Source: Hemibagrus wyckioides | Lineage: Eukaryota; Chordata; Actinopteri; Siluriformes; Bagridae | NCBI RefSeq assembly: GCF_019097595.1 | Contig: NC_080731.1 | Location: 17,013,071 to 17,077,070, forward strand | DNA: 64,000 bases | Direction of reading: 5' to 3' | Part shown: one piece after another, positions 34,276 through 47,488 of the stretch | Layout: every line of letters starts with the position of its first letter | How positions within the stretch are numbered: the first letter of the stretch is position 1 | Made by a program: the position numbers and the translations under genes | Notes under the pieces: model-generated | Database searches by the model: none | Told to the model about the DNA's origin: nothing | The model's input: only the letters and a program-made list of their open reading frames with translations

Positions 34276-37200
34276 GGAAGGCCTGGGCTTGTTCTCTTAC
34301 CTGGAGGCAGCTGTTCCAGGGATCACCTCGTAGACGTAAACTCCTGAACTGACTTCTGGGAAATCGCTCTCCCTCTCTTTCAGATTCCTGATTAAACTGC
34401 AATTAAAGAAAAAAACCCCACACAGATATATAATACAGAAAATGTACATGAAAAGGTCACTTACATTAACATGAGGCAGAGTGAATATGGTGATTGGCTA
34501 ATTTTTCTTCAGTGCTAAGATGTACATGCTAGTTAGAAACATAGCTCTCTGTTTTTTTTCTGTACAGAATATTTCTTTAAAGTCACTTTTATTCTCTGTT
34601 TGTTGTCAGAAATATTTTTTTAAAATTTAGTATTCATTTTGAAGGTTTGAAAGGTTGAATGTTCTGGAAGCTAGTAATGAAGCCCCATAGTTTATGACCC
34701 AATAGCTTTTTATTCAGTGTTTATTTTTTAAAAGCATTTCAATCAGTTTCCTTAACCTATTAGTGTTTTTTAAATCTATATATATTTCTGTGTATTTCTT
34801 GGCATGTTGTTTGAAAGTAGTGTTACAGGCTAAAGTGGCTAATCTCTAAATGCTAACTGTTTTCATGATAGTGAGCAAAAAACCTTAAAATCTTTAACTG
34901 TAAATCTGTTTGTATGTTATTATTGAAGTATTTTAAATATTTTCTTTATTGTTTTTCAACAGAAAATGAAAAAGAAGACATAGTACCAGGACTGTTTATT
35001 TTGGCTAGCATAACAAACCTTGGTGGCTAACTGGATATAAGAAGCAGCTAACTGGTTACTATTTTTGTGAAAATAAATCTTGAGCCGAACTTACGATGGC
35101 GTCAGCTGAAACATTCTCACTCCCATGTATCGTTTTTTGGGCTGTGTGTTCCCTGTAAACGAATGACAAGAATAATATGTAGCCTTTTTATGCTAAAACA
35201 ATGATCAGTTTATTTCAACTCACTGTCCCTCTCTTCAGGACTGTATAAGTGGTTTATAAAATTACTATGGATTATTAAAACTACTTCTAAAAAAAGAAGG
35301 AAAAACAAAGATTAAAAGGAAAAATATTTAAAAAAAAAAAAAATAAAATTCATAAAAAGAAGATAGAAGTTTTTATTATGTTCATGTGAATGTAAATATC
35401 TAATAATAATAAGAATAATACACAGTTTCACAGAAGAACAACAAAGCGTTTGAATTATGCAAGACACAATGCTGAACGAACCTTTCATTTGTCTCTCATA
35501 GGAGTCTGCGAGAAACTGCCGTACCCGGTCCGAGGGAATCGCAAATGATATTCCTGCCGTGACCTTCAGCGTGTTTATGCCGATGACGTCTCCATCCTTG
35601 GGACACAAAAATGGACAGCATAATAACCAAAAAGCATCAAACGGTGAACAATCCGGCCCTGGGGAAACATAAAGGCCGCACCAGACCACTTGTTTGAGAA
35701 GCGCAATCTAAATTACATCTGAAATGTCTTTCCATTTAAAAAAAGCAGAAATGGCAAATAACCAGCCTCATCTTGGGCTCAAGGTTTTTAAATTGAACAG
35801 CAGTATGAAAAATGAGATTCATTAAGGAAGCATAATAGAGCTGTTCTGGCCTTAGCCTGGTTTTTCAGACAGTCGTGTCATGTGAACTTACCTTCCACTG
35901 CTGCTTTATTTCGTAATAAATTAGTCCATGTCTGAGGAAATTTTAAAACCCTTATTATTAGTGTTTGGTGTTTTAATTTCTTTCAAATGGGGTTTGATAT
36001 GTAGATTAACAAATCTGTCTGTTTTTATACCACATTCTTGAATATATTTGATGAAAAGGTGTTGATTAATTGTCCAACTGACTTAATGTAGTTGCATATT
36101 AATGCAATTGTTCAGAATATGTTATCGTTTCTATAGTAACAGTTAACAAACAGGTAGGATGTTTAAGCAAACAAACAAATGAATAAATAATGGTGCTATT
36201 ACATTGAAAAATGTTGAAGGAAATTGTTTACGGAAGAAGTCTCCAGTGTCAGTTTGTAACAGGAACTTTTGAGAGGCTGCTGAAGAAATAACTGAATAAC
36301 TGGTGTTTATGGCAATACCAGGTTTGAACGTAACTATAATGGGATAAATAGTACAATTTAAAAAAAGAGCTGGCAAATAAAAAATACTGTGGAATAAAAC
36401 ACTTGGGCATTACAACATTGATTCATTTTCTGTAACAACATGCCCTGAATAACACACCCTTTTATTCCTTAATTAATTCATCCATATCGAAAAATTTCAT
36501 GTGTTACTTGCATCAGTAGCAGAGGTGGTTATGCACAAATCAGGGTTGCTAACCTGTTTGAAATTCAGTTGAAAAGCTTCTAAGCTGATTACCTGTGACC
36601 AAATTATATCTGAACCTGTTTCTAGTCAAGGATAAACTGGTAAAATGTTCCTTTAAATAACATTATTTACTGAATCAGTTAGATATACAGTACTGCATTA
36701 ACCAGAACAAACCACTAACTTCTGCATAAATATATCAAAATTAATATGAATTAAGTAATATTGTAAGTTCATTGCTGTTTCTGTGTGTTAATGAAATACC
36801 TCATTAATAATCAAATAATTGTTGATAACTATAGTGGCTAGCTTTCAAAATTTCAGTTAAAAAACAAAATCACTATTGTGTTGTTCCTTGGTTTTCACAG
36901 GCTCGATTTTACTTACTGTAATTTATTATTTAAAAAAAAAAGAAAGAAAAGAAAACAATGCAAGATGCAAGAACTTAGTGTTAGTGATGATTATTAGCTA
37001 AGGTAACCTTAATGTAAATTTGTTACCAGTACATGACCTTCTAAGACACAATCTGGCAACCCTAAAGCATTTGACAAAAGCACACTGCTGTGTTATTTAT
37101 AGATAGCTATGAAGAAAATTCAGATACATTGGTGAAACATTTAGTAGCCTCAGATTCCACTGAACTCATAGAAGCATGAAAGTGTTTATTATTCAAATGC

Positions 37201-40200
37201 CTAAAAATATAGTGCTCTCACTTCAGTGTAAAAAAAAAAACCTCAACACTGGTAATTTTAAAATCTCTCAATTTCTGGTCACTAAATGAGAGTGCTGTTT
37301 TATTGCCAATTGCAGGGGAAAGCTGGATCGAAATATCACCCTGGGGCATGGTTTCGAGCAGTGTTCTCACCCTCTCAGGATCAATAGGAGAATATAAACC
37401 AGCGCAGATGATTTATCCAGACGAAAGCAAAACAAAACCAACAGCGGTTAGGCAGAGGGAAAAAAAAGAGAGATGGAGAGCAAGAAATCCAGTGTGAGTG
37501 ATTCAAAACCAGAGACAGGACACATGTAAAGCAAACACACACTTACCAAATTAACCAGTGGCCCTCCGGAATTGCCGTACTGCAAAAAAAGATGCCACAT
37601 GAGATGGCACAAGATTCACAAGCACCTCCTTATCAACTCTACATGAGGCTTCATAATTTACCAAGCTGGACTTGCAAGCCCCATGAGTTTCCAATAAAAT
37701 CTCTAACATATATTTCCACTCAGAAAAAGACAAAAATATTTAGATTTAAAGTATTTTAGTAGACACAATAAATGATAATTACATCAACTTTTTTCACACA
37801 AATAACAGATGCAGTAGCTGTGTTAAACATTTAATATGTTTAAAACTTTACTTTTAACTGTATTATTAATCGAACAGAAATGTACTTTGGAAAATGAACA
37901 GTATTATTAATAGTGTTGAGTAAAAAACACTGAAGAAATAAAGTTGAGTGCAAAAGTTAGCCTTAGGACAAGATAAAAAAGAAAATCATTTATACACTGT
38001 AGTTTATGTAAGGGTCTTGAATAAAGTCAAATTTAATCACTTGGCTGTAGCTTTCCTTGCACCTACGTTAATGATGGCGTCGGTCTGGATGTACTCCATG
38101 TCAGAGTTGTGGAGGCCGAGCTCACGGCTGCCACGCTGCGTGGTGCTGATGATGCCTGTAGTGACTGTGTTCTGAAGCGAGAATGGGCTGCCGACGGCCA
38201 CCACAAACTCACCCGGCCGCAGGTCAGAGGAGTGGCCCAAAGACAGGACAGGCAAAGCCTCCTACATGGACACAAAAGGAAGTTAAATCTCCTTAGGTGT
38301 GGATCCAGATAACAATCTACCCATGACCAATGTTCTTATTTTGACATCTAGTAACCACCAGCACACACCAAACAATTTGAACTGAAAAAAGAAGTGTGAA
38401 CTTGACAACAATTACATAAATATCTAGATATTTATTTATTAATCAGATTTGGTGGAAGATTTTGTGTTTCAAATAAGCTTGTCCATTTGCTTGCATGTTT
38501 TTTTTGTTGTTTTACCTGAAACAGGATAACAAGAGTGTTGTTATGGTTAATGAACTCATCCACTTGACTACATTACCCATCAACCACTGCATGCCACATG
38601 TCTCACTGGTGACACACACCTGATATGCGTTTCCCCCTAATCAGAAGCCCAAGTTATGGCTTCTGGAAACACAATTCACTTTTGATGATCACGTGTCTTG
38701 TTTGCTGTTTTGTATCCTGAATGCTACTTTGAAAACATCAATTGCATGTAGATATGGATACGAATACAACCAAACGAGACACATAAATGAGTTTTTTTTT
38801 TTTTTTTTTAGAATTTCATGTTTTTCAAACTCTATATGATCAGGATATTTTAATTCCACTTGCATGTTTGTAGTGTTGATGCATCTCCGTGTTTTTAATT
38901 TGTCTTATAAATAACTTGTAATTATCGATGCTTGTTTTCTGGAACTTTCTCCAAGCTATCAAGAAGTAATATTATATAATCAATGTCATTCAATTCCCCA
39001 ACTTTTTCAAGTGATACCATTTACTCAGAATTGTTTTCCTTAAATCGCTGCAAACATAATTACTCAAATTTAAGCTTTGACTGAATCCCCTGCCTGCTTT
39101 TCTGAAAAGCAAACATAAGTCATTGATTTAAACCTATTTTCAAATATGAGAAGTTGGACATACTACTCAGCTACATTACAGAGGACATGCTTCAATATCA
39201 TCAATAGCAAAAAAATTATCATAATAATGTGCAAATTTAGAATGACACAGAAGGCTGCTTTATGTCTGTTGTTAAAAACTCCTCTTTATTGTAAGGATTT
39301 TTCCAGTGTAATCCCAGAGAATTGCTTTTAAAGGAGTTTGATGTGTATGTGTTGTAATTATTAATGTCTTGGCAAAAAAAACACTGAGCTGCCTATTGAA
39401 AAAAAAAAACGCCACTCATATGCACTCCTGCAGTGTTGCCTGAAAGCTTTTTGCCGAGAAGTGAAAAGTAAAAGGCGGCACAGAAATGTGTCTCTGCCTG
39501 TCTTGCCTTGTCCGTGCCTAGCAGGGAGTATTTTTATAGTAGTGAGAATGACACTCTCACTTTATTACCTGCTCTCATCGGGCACAACGCCTTGCTCCAT
39601 CCCTGCCTTTCCCTCTCCAGGGTGCCGGCGGCGATGGATCAACCCCCATCTGCTGAAAACGTTTTAGTCCATCTCATGAGGTCTGCACTGCGTGTGACTG
39701 ATTACTAGAGTCATTTGCTGTTGTCCTGCACAAGGTTACCATGGCCTTCAATACAAGAAGATGGGATTTGCTCAGTGGCGTAAAGGCAATGTTAACTTGC
39801 CACTTTTTTTTTGCTAAGATCCGAGAAAGCTCCATGCAATAAAAGTTTCTTGCCCTAACCACCATATTATCGTGAGACAAAATGATACATTTCCATATGT
39901 ACCCCTGAGAAACGCAGGCTAGATTTTACTCAAATCAAGGACCAGATCTGAATCTTTTCAGAAATTTATGTGGCTCCTACTGGAATACTTGGCTTCTTGA
40001 TTCTCTGAGATTACTCAGTGATGGCGAGCAATGGCTCTGAAATAGTCCACAATGATGAAACACAGCACTTCATTTTCATTCTTTATTTTATTCAGCTTAT
40101 CTCCATTTTTGGGGGCGATCCTTCTAGTGTGCAAGCTGTTTATCAAGACTTATCATTTTTAATTTGCACCATCATTGTTTTGATCAAATCACTTGAAATC

Positions 40201-43200
40201 TTTCCTGAGATCAGCGCCTAGTGCTAAAGCAACTTTCACAATTGCCCTGCACTTGATACGGTGCTGCAGATTACATCATAGTGTCAGTCAACTTGCAATC
40301 AGTGTCTAAAGCTTGACTGATTTGCAAGTTGTTATTCCCCATTACCAATCACTACTGTTTCCCACTGACCGATCATTACTGTTTCCCATGACAATATCAC
40401 TAATCAATACTGTTTCCTATGACCTCACTGATCGCCACTGTTCCCAATGACCAATCACATGCTATGGCTCATCTTAGCCAAGTTTTTAATCCAACTTGCC
40501 TCTGCATCAATTTTAATCAGAGCGATATCTAATTTCTGGTCCACATCTTTGATCGTAGCATCATAATGGACACCACTGTTCAGCTCCACTTTAATTCGCT
40601 GTTTGTTGGCTAGGACATGGGCGTTGGTGACTATCCATCCATCTTCAGACACAATAAATCCTGAGCCAGTGGAGACGGGCATTTCCTGATTTGTATGTGG
40701 CAGTCTGAGGGGGAAAAAAACATGATCTTGACTGTGAAGCTTCCATTATGCCTCAAAAGTATAGGTTCTAAACTGAAAACTTTAACAATGTGACTCTCTG
40801 CTCAAGTTCTAGACTTTGTTGAAAGTTAGACTAACTATAATACTATAAGACAAGTCCGAGCTCTCTAAGTCACTCATGATCTTGATAAGATGCTCTTGCA
40901 GACTTCAGCTGTTACCTTTTGTCTGGATCTGATTGACCAAAGATTTCTGCTCACCTTCTGAACAGCTCTAGATGAACGACTGCAGGAGCGATCTTGTCCA
41001 CTACGTCTGCTATAAAGTTGAATTTGTAGCGCATGCTGCTGGGATTCTGAGATCCTGTTGAGGTAAAAGCATAACACTTTGATTTGAATTGTCTTTAATA
41101 CATTTTTTGCAACTTAAGTGAAAATGTTTGCGTGTCAAGATTATATTACAGATTTATTAGATATAGTACCCTTTATTAGCTCCGAGTTTAACATACTTGA
41201 GAGCGTACTGTATGTTGATGATGAGCCTTAAAAGCACAATTTTTCAGGGTCACCCCATTCCCAAGCATGTGCAGGGCACACAGAAAACAACTTTGTAAAA
41301 CTTCAGCCTTGTCAGAAGGCCTCTCTCAGTAGTCTGCTTTCTTAATTCCACATGGTTGTTATAATATAACATTAAACTGCACCTAAACCATAATCAGCTC
41401 TGTACACCCACCAGCCCATATACCGTCAGGCAAAAAAAAAGAAAAATCATATTGTTCAGGGGCAAATGAGCAACATGTGCAAACAAGCCACATGTCAGAG
41501 CATTAAAGCTGGCCCGTGGGTGCCTGCTGCACACGAGATGGCCTGCCAGAGGTGTTTTCATCGCCTTAAATTGATGGGGGATGCTTATCTGTGCTCTCTC
41601 CAGGGTAAGCCGCAGGATGCAAACAGTGTGCAAATATGTTTGATGGAACCCTGTAATGTAGAGAAATGAGAAATTTGGAGCACAGGCAGTGTTTCTGTTT
41701 TTGGAAGACTCTACAAATGGCATAGTAGATGGCAAAATTGCTTGCCCATGGCTTTGCTGTTACATTTTTTTCCCTGTTTGTGTGTAACGCAACATGACAG
41801 AATGCATGAATCACTGAATACTCTGTTTCTAGGATTTGTTTGCAATACATCATTGATGGTAGAACATTGGGTCAAAAGAAATGATCAAATGCTTGTCTTT
41901 TAATGAACTGATTCTGTTTAACCCCAAATATTGGCTGTTTCAGAAAATTTTAATCTTGGCTTCTGCCAGTGCTCACGCCATGATCAACAAAGAACAAAGC
42001 TGGGTCTGGATATCACTGGTATGGGGAATATGCCTTCATAGTATAGGGAACTGCAATGACATAACAAGACTGTCCAAAACTGACAAAAGGACAAGGCAAG
42101 GTTGGCTGCCAAGAGGTGTATGGAAACATTAAAGGCACTGCGAGGATATCTGGCAAGTGCTGCTCACTCTCTGCAAGCTCTCATCCTCTTCCCCTGACTG
42201 GGCTATCAGGTAGGGCCTAAAAAACCTTGAGGCCTACATAAACTTGCCAAAATATACAACAAATCACCCCCAAGTCAAAAGTTGTTTGGTGCAAAAAGAA
42301 GATACCCATATAACACATCCATGGTAAAGCATGGTGGTGGCAGCATCATGCTGTAGGTCTGCTTCTCTTTACCTGGAATTGGGGAAGAAAAGATCAATGT
42401 TTTGGAAGGGCTCAGTCAGAGGCCCGGTCGAAAACCTGTGAGGGTTGGGCACAAGAGATGCAAACTTGACCAGGAAGTATGGAATAAAATTAACCAGATA
42501 GACTGAGTGCTGTATTACAAGCAATGAAGGATGTGCAAACAGGTTATTGTAAGAGTTTTGTTTTCTTTTTCCTCTGAAATATTTCTATTTGTTGGTTTAT
42601 TTCTGTTGGTGGAAAGGTGGAAAAACGATCAAGCATAATTTATTTGTTTTTTCCACAGACACAAAAACCATTTATAAGCTTATATACACTTTTTAAAATA
42701 TCTGCTGAGCATTCTAAAAGTGGAATAAAGGGCACTGGAAAGGATATTTAATCCCTATTATTTGTATGACAGTGAATAATCAACTAAAATACTTGAGCCT
42801 GTTACAATTCTGACAAGTTCCTTTTTGTCAATTACAGTGTAAGTAGAAACAAAAAAATACACACAGTGCTATTTTCCTGCTTACAAGTTAAAGTTTGGAT
42901 TTGAAATAAATTCTCACAGAAAACCTCGGGCAATGAAAAAGCAACCATGACCTTTTAAGTCAGGTTATTGTGAGGTCTTGTATTACAGCAGATCAGATTC
43001 AGTATATAAATGAAATGGCGTTAAATTGAGCTGCATGTATCATGATTGAGTTTTAATGTACATAATAAAATTAAATGAGTTTTAGTGTAGCAAATACAGT
43101 GTATAATGTATATTTTCTTGATGACAAATAGAAAAGGACAGGTTTAAAAGGCAGGACTGGCTGAAGTTGGCTTTTTTATCTTGTCCTAGTTACAGGATTA

Positions 43201-45615
43201 CAAAGATATAAGATAAAAGAAATAAAACATTTTGAGGCATTCAGTGCTGATGTGATGTGATGGGGTGGTGTAGTGTGAGTTCTCTGAAGTTGATGATTTT
43301 TATAACGGCACATCCCATAATGTTTTATTCCTCTTCTACCACAGCAACTTGTTTGATTAAATAATGAGTAACATCTTTTCTTGTTCTGTTTAGCTGTGTA
43401 TAAATAAATTTAACAGTTTGAAATCGCTGTGTATAAGAATTTTTTTCTCTCTGTTACTTAAACAAAAATGTTTCTTGATTGAGAAACTAAAAAAATGCAT
43501 TGTCTTCTGTCCTGATGACTTTTTGAAAACCTTTATCTCTGACTTGTACAAAGTGCTCACATAAGAGACTACATCTAATATATCCTGTAGATGATAATCT
43601 AAAATAAAGATAAAATAATAAGTTGTGAAACTGATAATAGGTTGGGGGGGGGAATTCTTATGTACAGTAGGAAAAAAATAGACACAGATGTATGTGTCAA
43701 TAATTATGGAATGTTTCAGTATATATTAATATATCATTAAGTATCTAAAGTATGGGGCTTTCCTAAATCTCAAATCTTAAACATAATACCTAAATTACCA
43801 TAAGCTTCTTATCCTGTCTTATTTTCCTGCAAGACATTTGTGTAACATTTATATCGCATGTGATGAATATGGAATAAATAAAGCTTAAAATCTGCAGCAC
43901 TAGAAAGGTTTAAACTATAATACCGGCATTCTTGTGAATTTGATGTTAAAATGATATTCAGGCTCACAATCACTCATATCATCATAAGCCTATGCATAAG
44001 ATTGAGAAGTAACATTAGAGTAATATGAAGCATGTATTGTCAGCATTGTTCAATGGACTGAGAGCTATTAAAGTTCTCCTGACATAAAAAGAGCTCTATA
44101 ATGTAGTCCCGTTTTTCAAAAAAAAAAAAAAAGATTTATAGGAATACCAATAAATCCATTATCTCACAAACGCCCCCTGTTATAATGTCATGAGGGGCTT
44201 TGTTTTAATTTTGCATGAAGTTGTAAAGTTTGACTCACTGACATGTGAACACGTGAATGACTTTCCCATTGTCGGCTTTGCCTTTCGCACTGCAGTATGT
44301 TTGTACAGGCTTGTATAATGTAATGGAAAATTCTGTAGAATAACGGGTATATACACTATACTTTTGCTTTCATGTAAATGTACCGTTTTTTGTAGACCAT
44401 TATTGCAGTATGAAATCAGTCATATTCCTTATAAATCATATTTGGGTGATACAAGTGGAGCAGGTTTGTTTTATCACAAAGTAAGTAAGTTTTATTGCTT
44501 TAAGATTACTGTATTAAATTAAGTAGTCAAATTTTTATGCACCCTCAATGTGTATTTGACATTAGTTTGTCTCTAAGTACACTGTAGCAAAGTCAACTTT
44601 ACTGATCTTTATAAAATCATCTTCATTTAAACAAACACAAATTAGAAACACATTAATAAGATCTGGGATGTGATTAGTCTCCTGGAGGTCAGTACGTTTC
44701 CTGCCTCGTCTGTTCTGTGGCTTTATGATTATAGTCTACAGTATGATTGATGCAGCAACAAAAGTTTAAATGACAAATTTCCAATAACAATTAATAATCC
44801 AGTTACTTTCTGATTACTTTTTTTTTCTTTTTTGGTGATGTGGAATTTTAGTTTTTCACCTCCACTTGATGATGAACTTCATTATATTGGCTAAATGTCA
44901 TATGTTAATCAATCAGTTTCTTGAATGCACCAACCATTTCTTGTTTTTAAAGAGTAAACTGCATTTTAAAGATTGTTAACTTTCTTTCTTTCTTTCTTTC
45001 TTTCTGGCATACTTATTGCTTTATTGCATTATTAATTGCACAAATTATTCAGGTACTTTTATTAGTTTATTTTACTCGTAATCATGACCATATCTGTCTA
45101 ATGCTGAATAATTTAATTAAATTTAATACACCGTGGGTACAAAGGATATAAAACGGGAGCTCGTGCCTCAGTTACTCACCGGACTCGCACGCGCCTTTTT
45201 GGATAGGAATGACGGCGGGCGCGCGGCTCCGCTCGGCCTTCCGGTTCTCCGCTCTGAGGCGACACTCACTCGGGTACGTGCGACCGTCGCTTCCGCAGAC
45301 GGGTCCAGCTGTGACGCATAAGCACGTGCGCGCGCGCTCCCCTGCCTTCACCGGCGCGCGATCGCAACGGAGGCCGTCACCGCAACGCGCGCGGCCCCTC
45401 TCACCGCACGGGTCACCCTCGCCCAATGCGCACACCGCGCAGCAGAGGCACGCGTCCCTCACCACACCGAAGTAGCAGGAGTCCGGTGCGGGAGGACAGC
45501 GGGACAGATCACAAGCACCCGGGCATCTCCGCTCCGGTCTGCGCGTGACGAGCCGCGCGTGAATTAGCGAGGCCGCGAGCAAACACGACACCATTTTTAC
45601 TTCCCACATGATCAT
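33082..45615 (-). CDS. htra4: Secreted serine protease HtrA4
   Basis: A secreted trypsin-like protease of the HtrA family. Nine exons join in frame: 45,615-45,180, 41,054-40,955, 40,704-40,500, 38,261-38,067, 37,579-37,547, 35,596-35,482, 35,152-35,095, 34,396-34,301, 33,247-33,082 (1,404 nt, 467 aa). A signal peptide (about 1-20) is followed by an IGFBP-like Cys-rich module (about 30-95) and a Kazal-like module ending near 145. The protease domain has His208 (TNAHV), Asp238 ([10 protein letters not shown]) and Ser316 (GNSGGP), all intact, so it should be active. A PDZ domain covers about 370-460. The 33-nt exon 5 coding [11 protein letters not shown] is a hallmark of HtrA1/3/4 genes. Assignment to HtrA4 rather than HtrA1 or HtrA3 rests on the convergent TM2D2 neighbour, as in human. 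Intron 3 has a GC donor. Alternative starts at residues 3 or 8 would also give a signal peptide. Confidence 0.95.
33330..33440 (+). mobile_element. Tc1 transposase fossil in htra4 intron 8
   Basis: CATGATAATGACCCCAAACA encodes HDNDPK of the conserved Tc1 block around the second catalytic Asp, followed by in-frame stops. Only this short, decayed fragment is recognised; no termini were found. Confidence 0.6.
34221..34272. repeat. (GA)n microsatellite beside htra4 exon 8
   Basis: About 22 AG units end about 29 bases from the exon 8 donor, on the intron side. Length changes here could affect splicing; that is speculation. Confidence 0.85.
35597..37546. other. Intron 5 of htra4
   Basis: AT-rich intron. 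The piece near 37,300-37,500 is more GC-rich and open on +, but shows no domain or splice context. Nothing else is recognised. Confidence 0.6.
40333..40458. repeat. Short degenerate tandem repeat next to htra4 exon 3
   Basis: Four to five units of 24-31 bases with the pattern ACTGTTTCCCATGACCAATC and variants. It starts about 42 bases inside the intron from the exon 3 GC donor. Confidence 0.7.
40498..40499 (-). other. GC-AG splice donor of htra4 intron 3
   Basis: On the minus strand exon 3 ends GCAGAG and the intron begins GCAAGT. Joining to exon 4 gives KIDAE|EALPVL, the same length as the KIDHQGKLPVL of HtrA1. No nearby GT donor keeps the frame, so a GC donor is strongly indicated. Confidence 0.85.
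41055..45179. other. Intron 1 of htra4 (4.1 kb)
   Basis: AT-rich intron with a Tc1 fossil at 42,150-42,500, a TTTC run near 44,985-45,005 and a more complex segment at 41,440-41,680 that may be a non-coding element. No coding signal other than the transposon fossil. Confidence 0.65.
42150..42500 (+). mobile_element. Decayed Tc1 transposase fragment in htra4 intron 1
   Basis: CCATGGTAAAGCATGGTGGT and GGCAGCATCATGCTG encode the Tc1 signature [11 protein letters not shown], followed by a stop and further decayed text. Termini are not clear. The copy is old and non-functional. Confidence 0.7.
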
Positions 45616-45850
45616 GAGAGTTTGTGCTGCAGTTAGTCAGATGTTTGCCTGATGATCATCTCCTGCCTTCCAAAACTGCTAGAAAGCCACAGCACCAGCT
45701 CACAGGACATCCTAACTGAGTGCGCTTTTACTCTCAGCAGCTCCTCTGGTCTTGAAGTGCAGTTTTGTTAAAACTGCAGCATTTACACTATGTACTCTAT
45801 ATGCACTGAGGTATCAGAGGAGGAGCTCTTAAGGAGGGCGCTTCTAATCC
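45616..45850 (-). promoter_or_regulatory. Probable htra4 promoter
   Basis: The first exon (45,180-45,615) is very GC- and CpG-rich, unlike the AT-rich flank, so a CpG island appears to start at the coding exon. On the minus strand a TATA-like CATATAGAG lies near 45,803, with CTTAAGAGCTCCTCCTCTG upstream. Start site is uncertain. Confidence 0.35.
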
Positions 45851-47488
45851 CACCCTAGTGAAAAAAAACTCACTAAACTTAGTCATACCGAACACTGATT
45901 TATACACGTAAAGTCTGGGGAACTACATGTCAAGTTATACTGTATAATAATAATACTATAAAAGCCTTACTTTCTTTGTGCTGAGTTAACCAAATTGTAA
46001 TAAATATTAATAAGAATAAATATTTCAGATAAAACTGTCCAGCCAACCTCCTTTAATTCCTAAACCACTACACTCCAGACTAAAGGAATAAAGTGAGAAC
46101 ATTTTACTGAATACATGCATTTACAGCATGATACAACACTCTTTGAGCTCCAGAGAAAACACACATGAGCAAACAAGAGCTTAGTTTTCAAAATGCCTGC
46201 CTTCAGAGACCAAAAGAAAAGTTCCTGCACTCTCAATATGTAAATGTATAAATTGTTTATATCAGCACAGATAATATAAAAGCATGAATATTGCCACTAA
46301 ATGGATACTAGTAATTTATTAGCACCAACAATTGTTCTATTTATTAAAGAAACACAGATTCTACTTTTTAATTTATAGTTAATGTTGTGGAATGTCCATG
46401 AAGCTACTCTCTTGAAGTCTCTTAAGGACAGAAGAAGAAGAAGAAAAAACAACGCGAACACAGTTCGTCATATTAATAAGAAACAATTAAGCACAAAGTC
46501 CTTTCTCCTTAAGACGTTTCATGATATAACTTTACAGCTTTACCACTGACTTTTATAAAGCACTGATACTGGAAATGGAGACTACTTCCATAAATAGTAT
46601 ATAAATGTCTCTCTCCTTTTTTAAAAAAAAAAAAAAAATCTGTTTATTTAAGTGTTTATCATGCTAATATTAGCCCATTAATATCCTTGGTTGTGTCCTG
46701 GTTCTGAGCAGTGTGGTATTGTGTATTTTTCTTACAAGTGGCAACAACAGACATACAAGTTAAGATATTTTTTTAATCACACAATTCTTTCATCACATAG
46801 CCAATCACTGAACAAATATATTTGTTTCTGCTAAAATTCTGCCAAAAAACCCAGATCAAACCATAGTATGTAATAACTATTACTACATTATAATTACTAC
46901 TACTGCAGAAGAAACATTATTATATTACTGTATTACAATGAGATTCAGATTTAGATAAAAAAAAGTAAGTACCTAAAATAAAAGTAAAAATATATTCATA
47001 CAGTTGAAAAACAAAACAAAAAACAAACAAACAAAAAAAACATGCTTAGTTTTCTATGCTTACTTGTAATTATCTTAAAGTAGCACACTAATTCTGCTAT
47101 AAAATGTGTAAAGTGACTTTGGTACTTTACACATTTTATAGCAGTGCTAATTTAGAATGTCGACATCATCAAAAGTTAAAGAAAAGCCCCCAAAGAACCC
47201 AGCCCTGTATATGTCCAGTCCAGTAAAACCAACACACACTATATACATTTTAAAGAAACTTGCATATGCATGTGCACATTTCTCTTGATTTTGGTGCAGC
47301 CTAGTTATTTGCCTAAACAATGAGCTTTAAAGAAATATTCCATCATAATGCATGCTAATCTAGAATAATCTGGGATTTGAAAATTGACCCTTCAATTTTT
47401 TTTCCAGCAACCAATTTTCAAAGGGCCACACTTACTACCACACTTATACGTTTCCACTTGATTCCTCGTTTGTGTCCTCACTTGATTC
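45851..47488. other. Intergenic DNA between htra4 and the SAMHD1-like gene
   Basis: AT-rich. Contains AAG repeats at 46,430-46,447, a poly-A run near 46,620-46,636, CAAA runs near 47,010-47,040 and a striking hairpin at 47,094-47,144. No gene is supported. Confidence 0.6.
47094..47144. repeat. Perfect 21-bp inverted repeat with 9-nt loop
   Basis: Left arm 47,094-47,114 and right arm 47,124-47,144 are exact complements (arm begins CTGCTATAAAATGTGTAAAG), with loop GACTTTGGT. Outside the arms the match breaks down. Perfect pairing over 21 bases is more like a recent DNA palindrome or small foldback element than an old microRNA precursor, though size and loop would fit a hairpin RNA. Confidence 0.85.

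Larger units (their letters stand above)
38262..40499. other. Intron 3 of htra4
   Basis: Mostly AT-rich. The stretch 39,420-39,680 is more balanced in composition and may hold a non-coding element. The last 160 bases next to exon 3 are a short tandem repeat, listed separately. Confidence 0.6.

Noticed and set aside
33082..45615. Assignment as htra1 or htra3
   Set aside because: The domain order is shared by all three, but the convergent tm2d2 neighbour matches the HTRA4 locus. A tree would be needed for full certainty.
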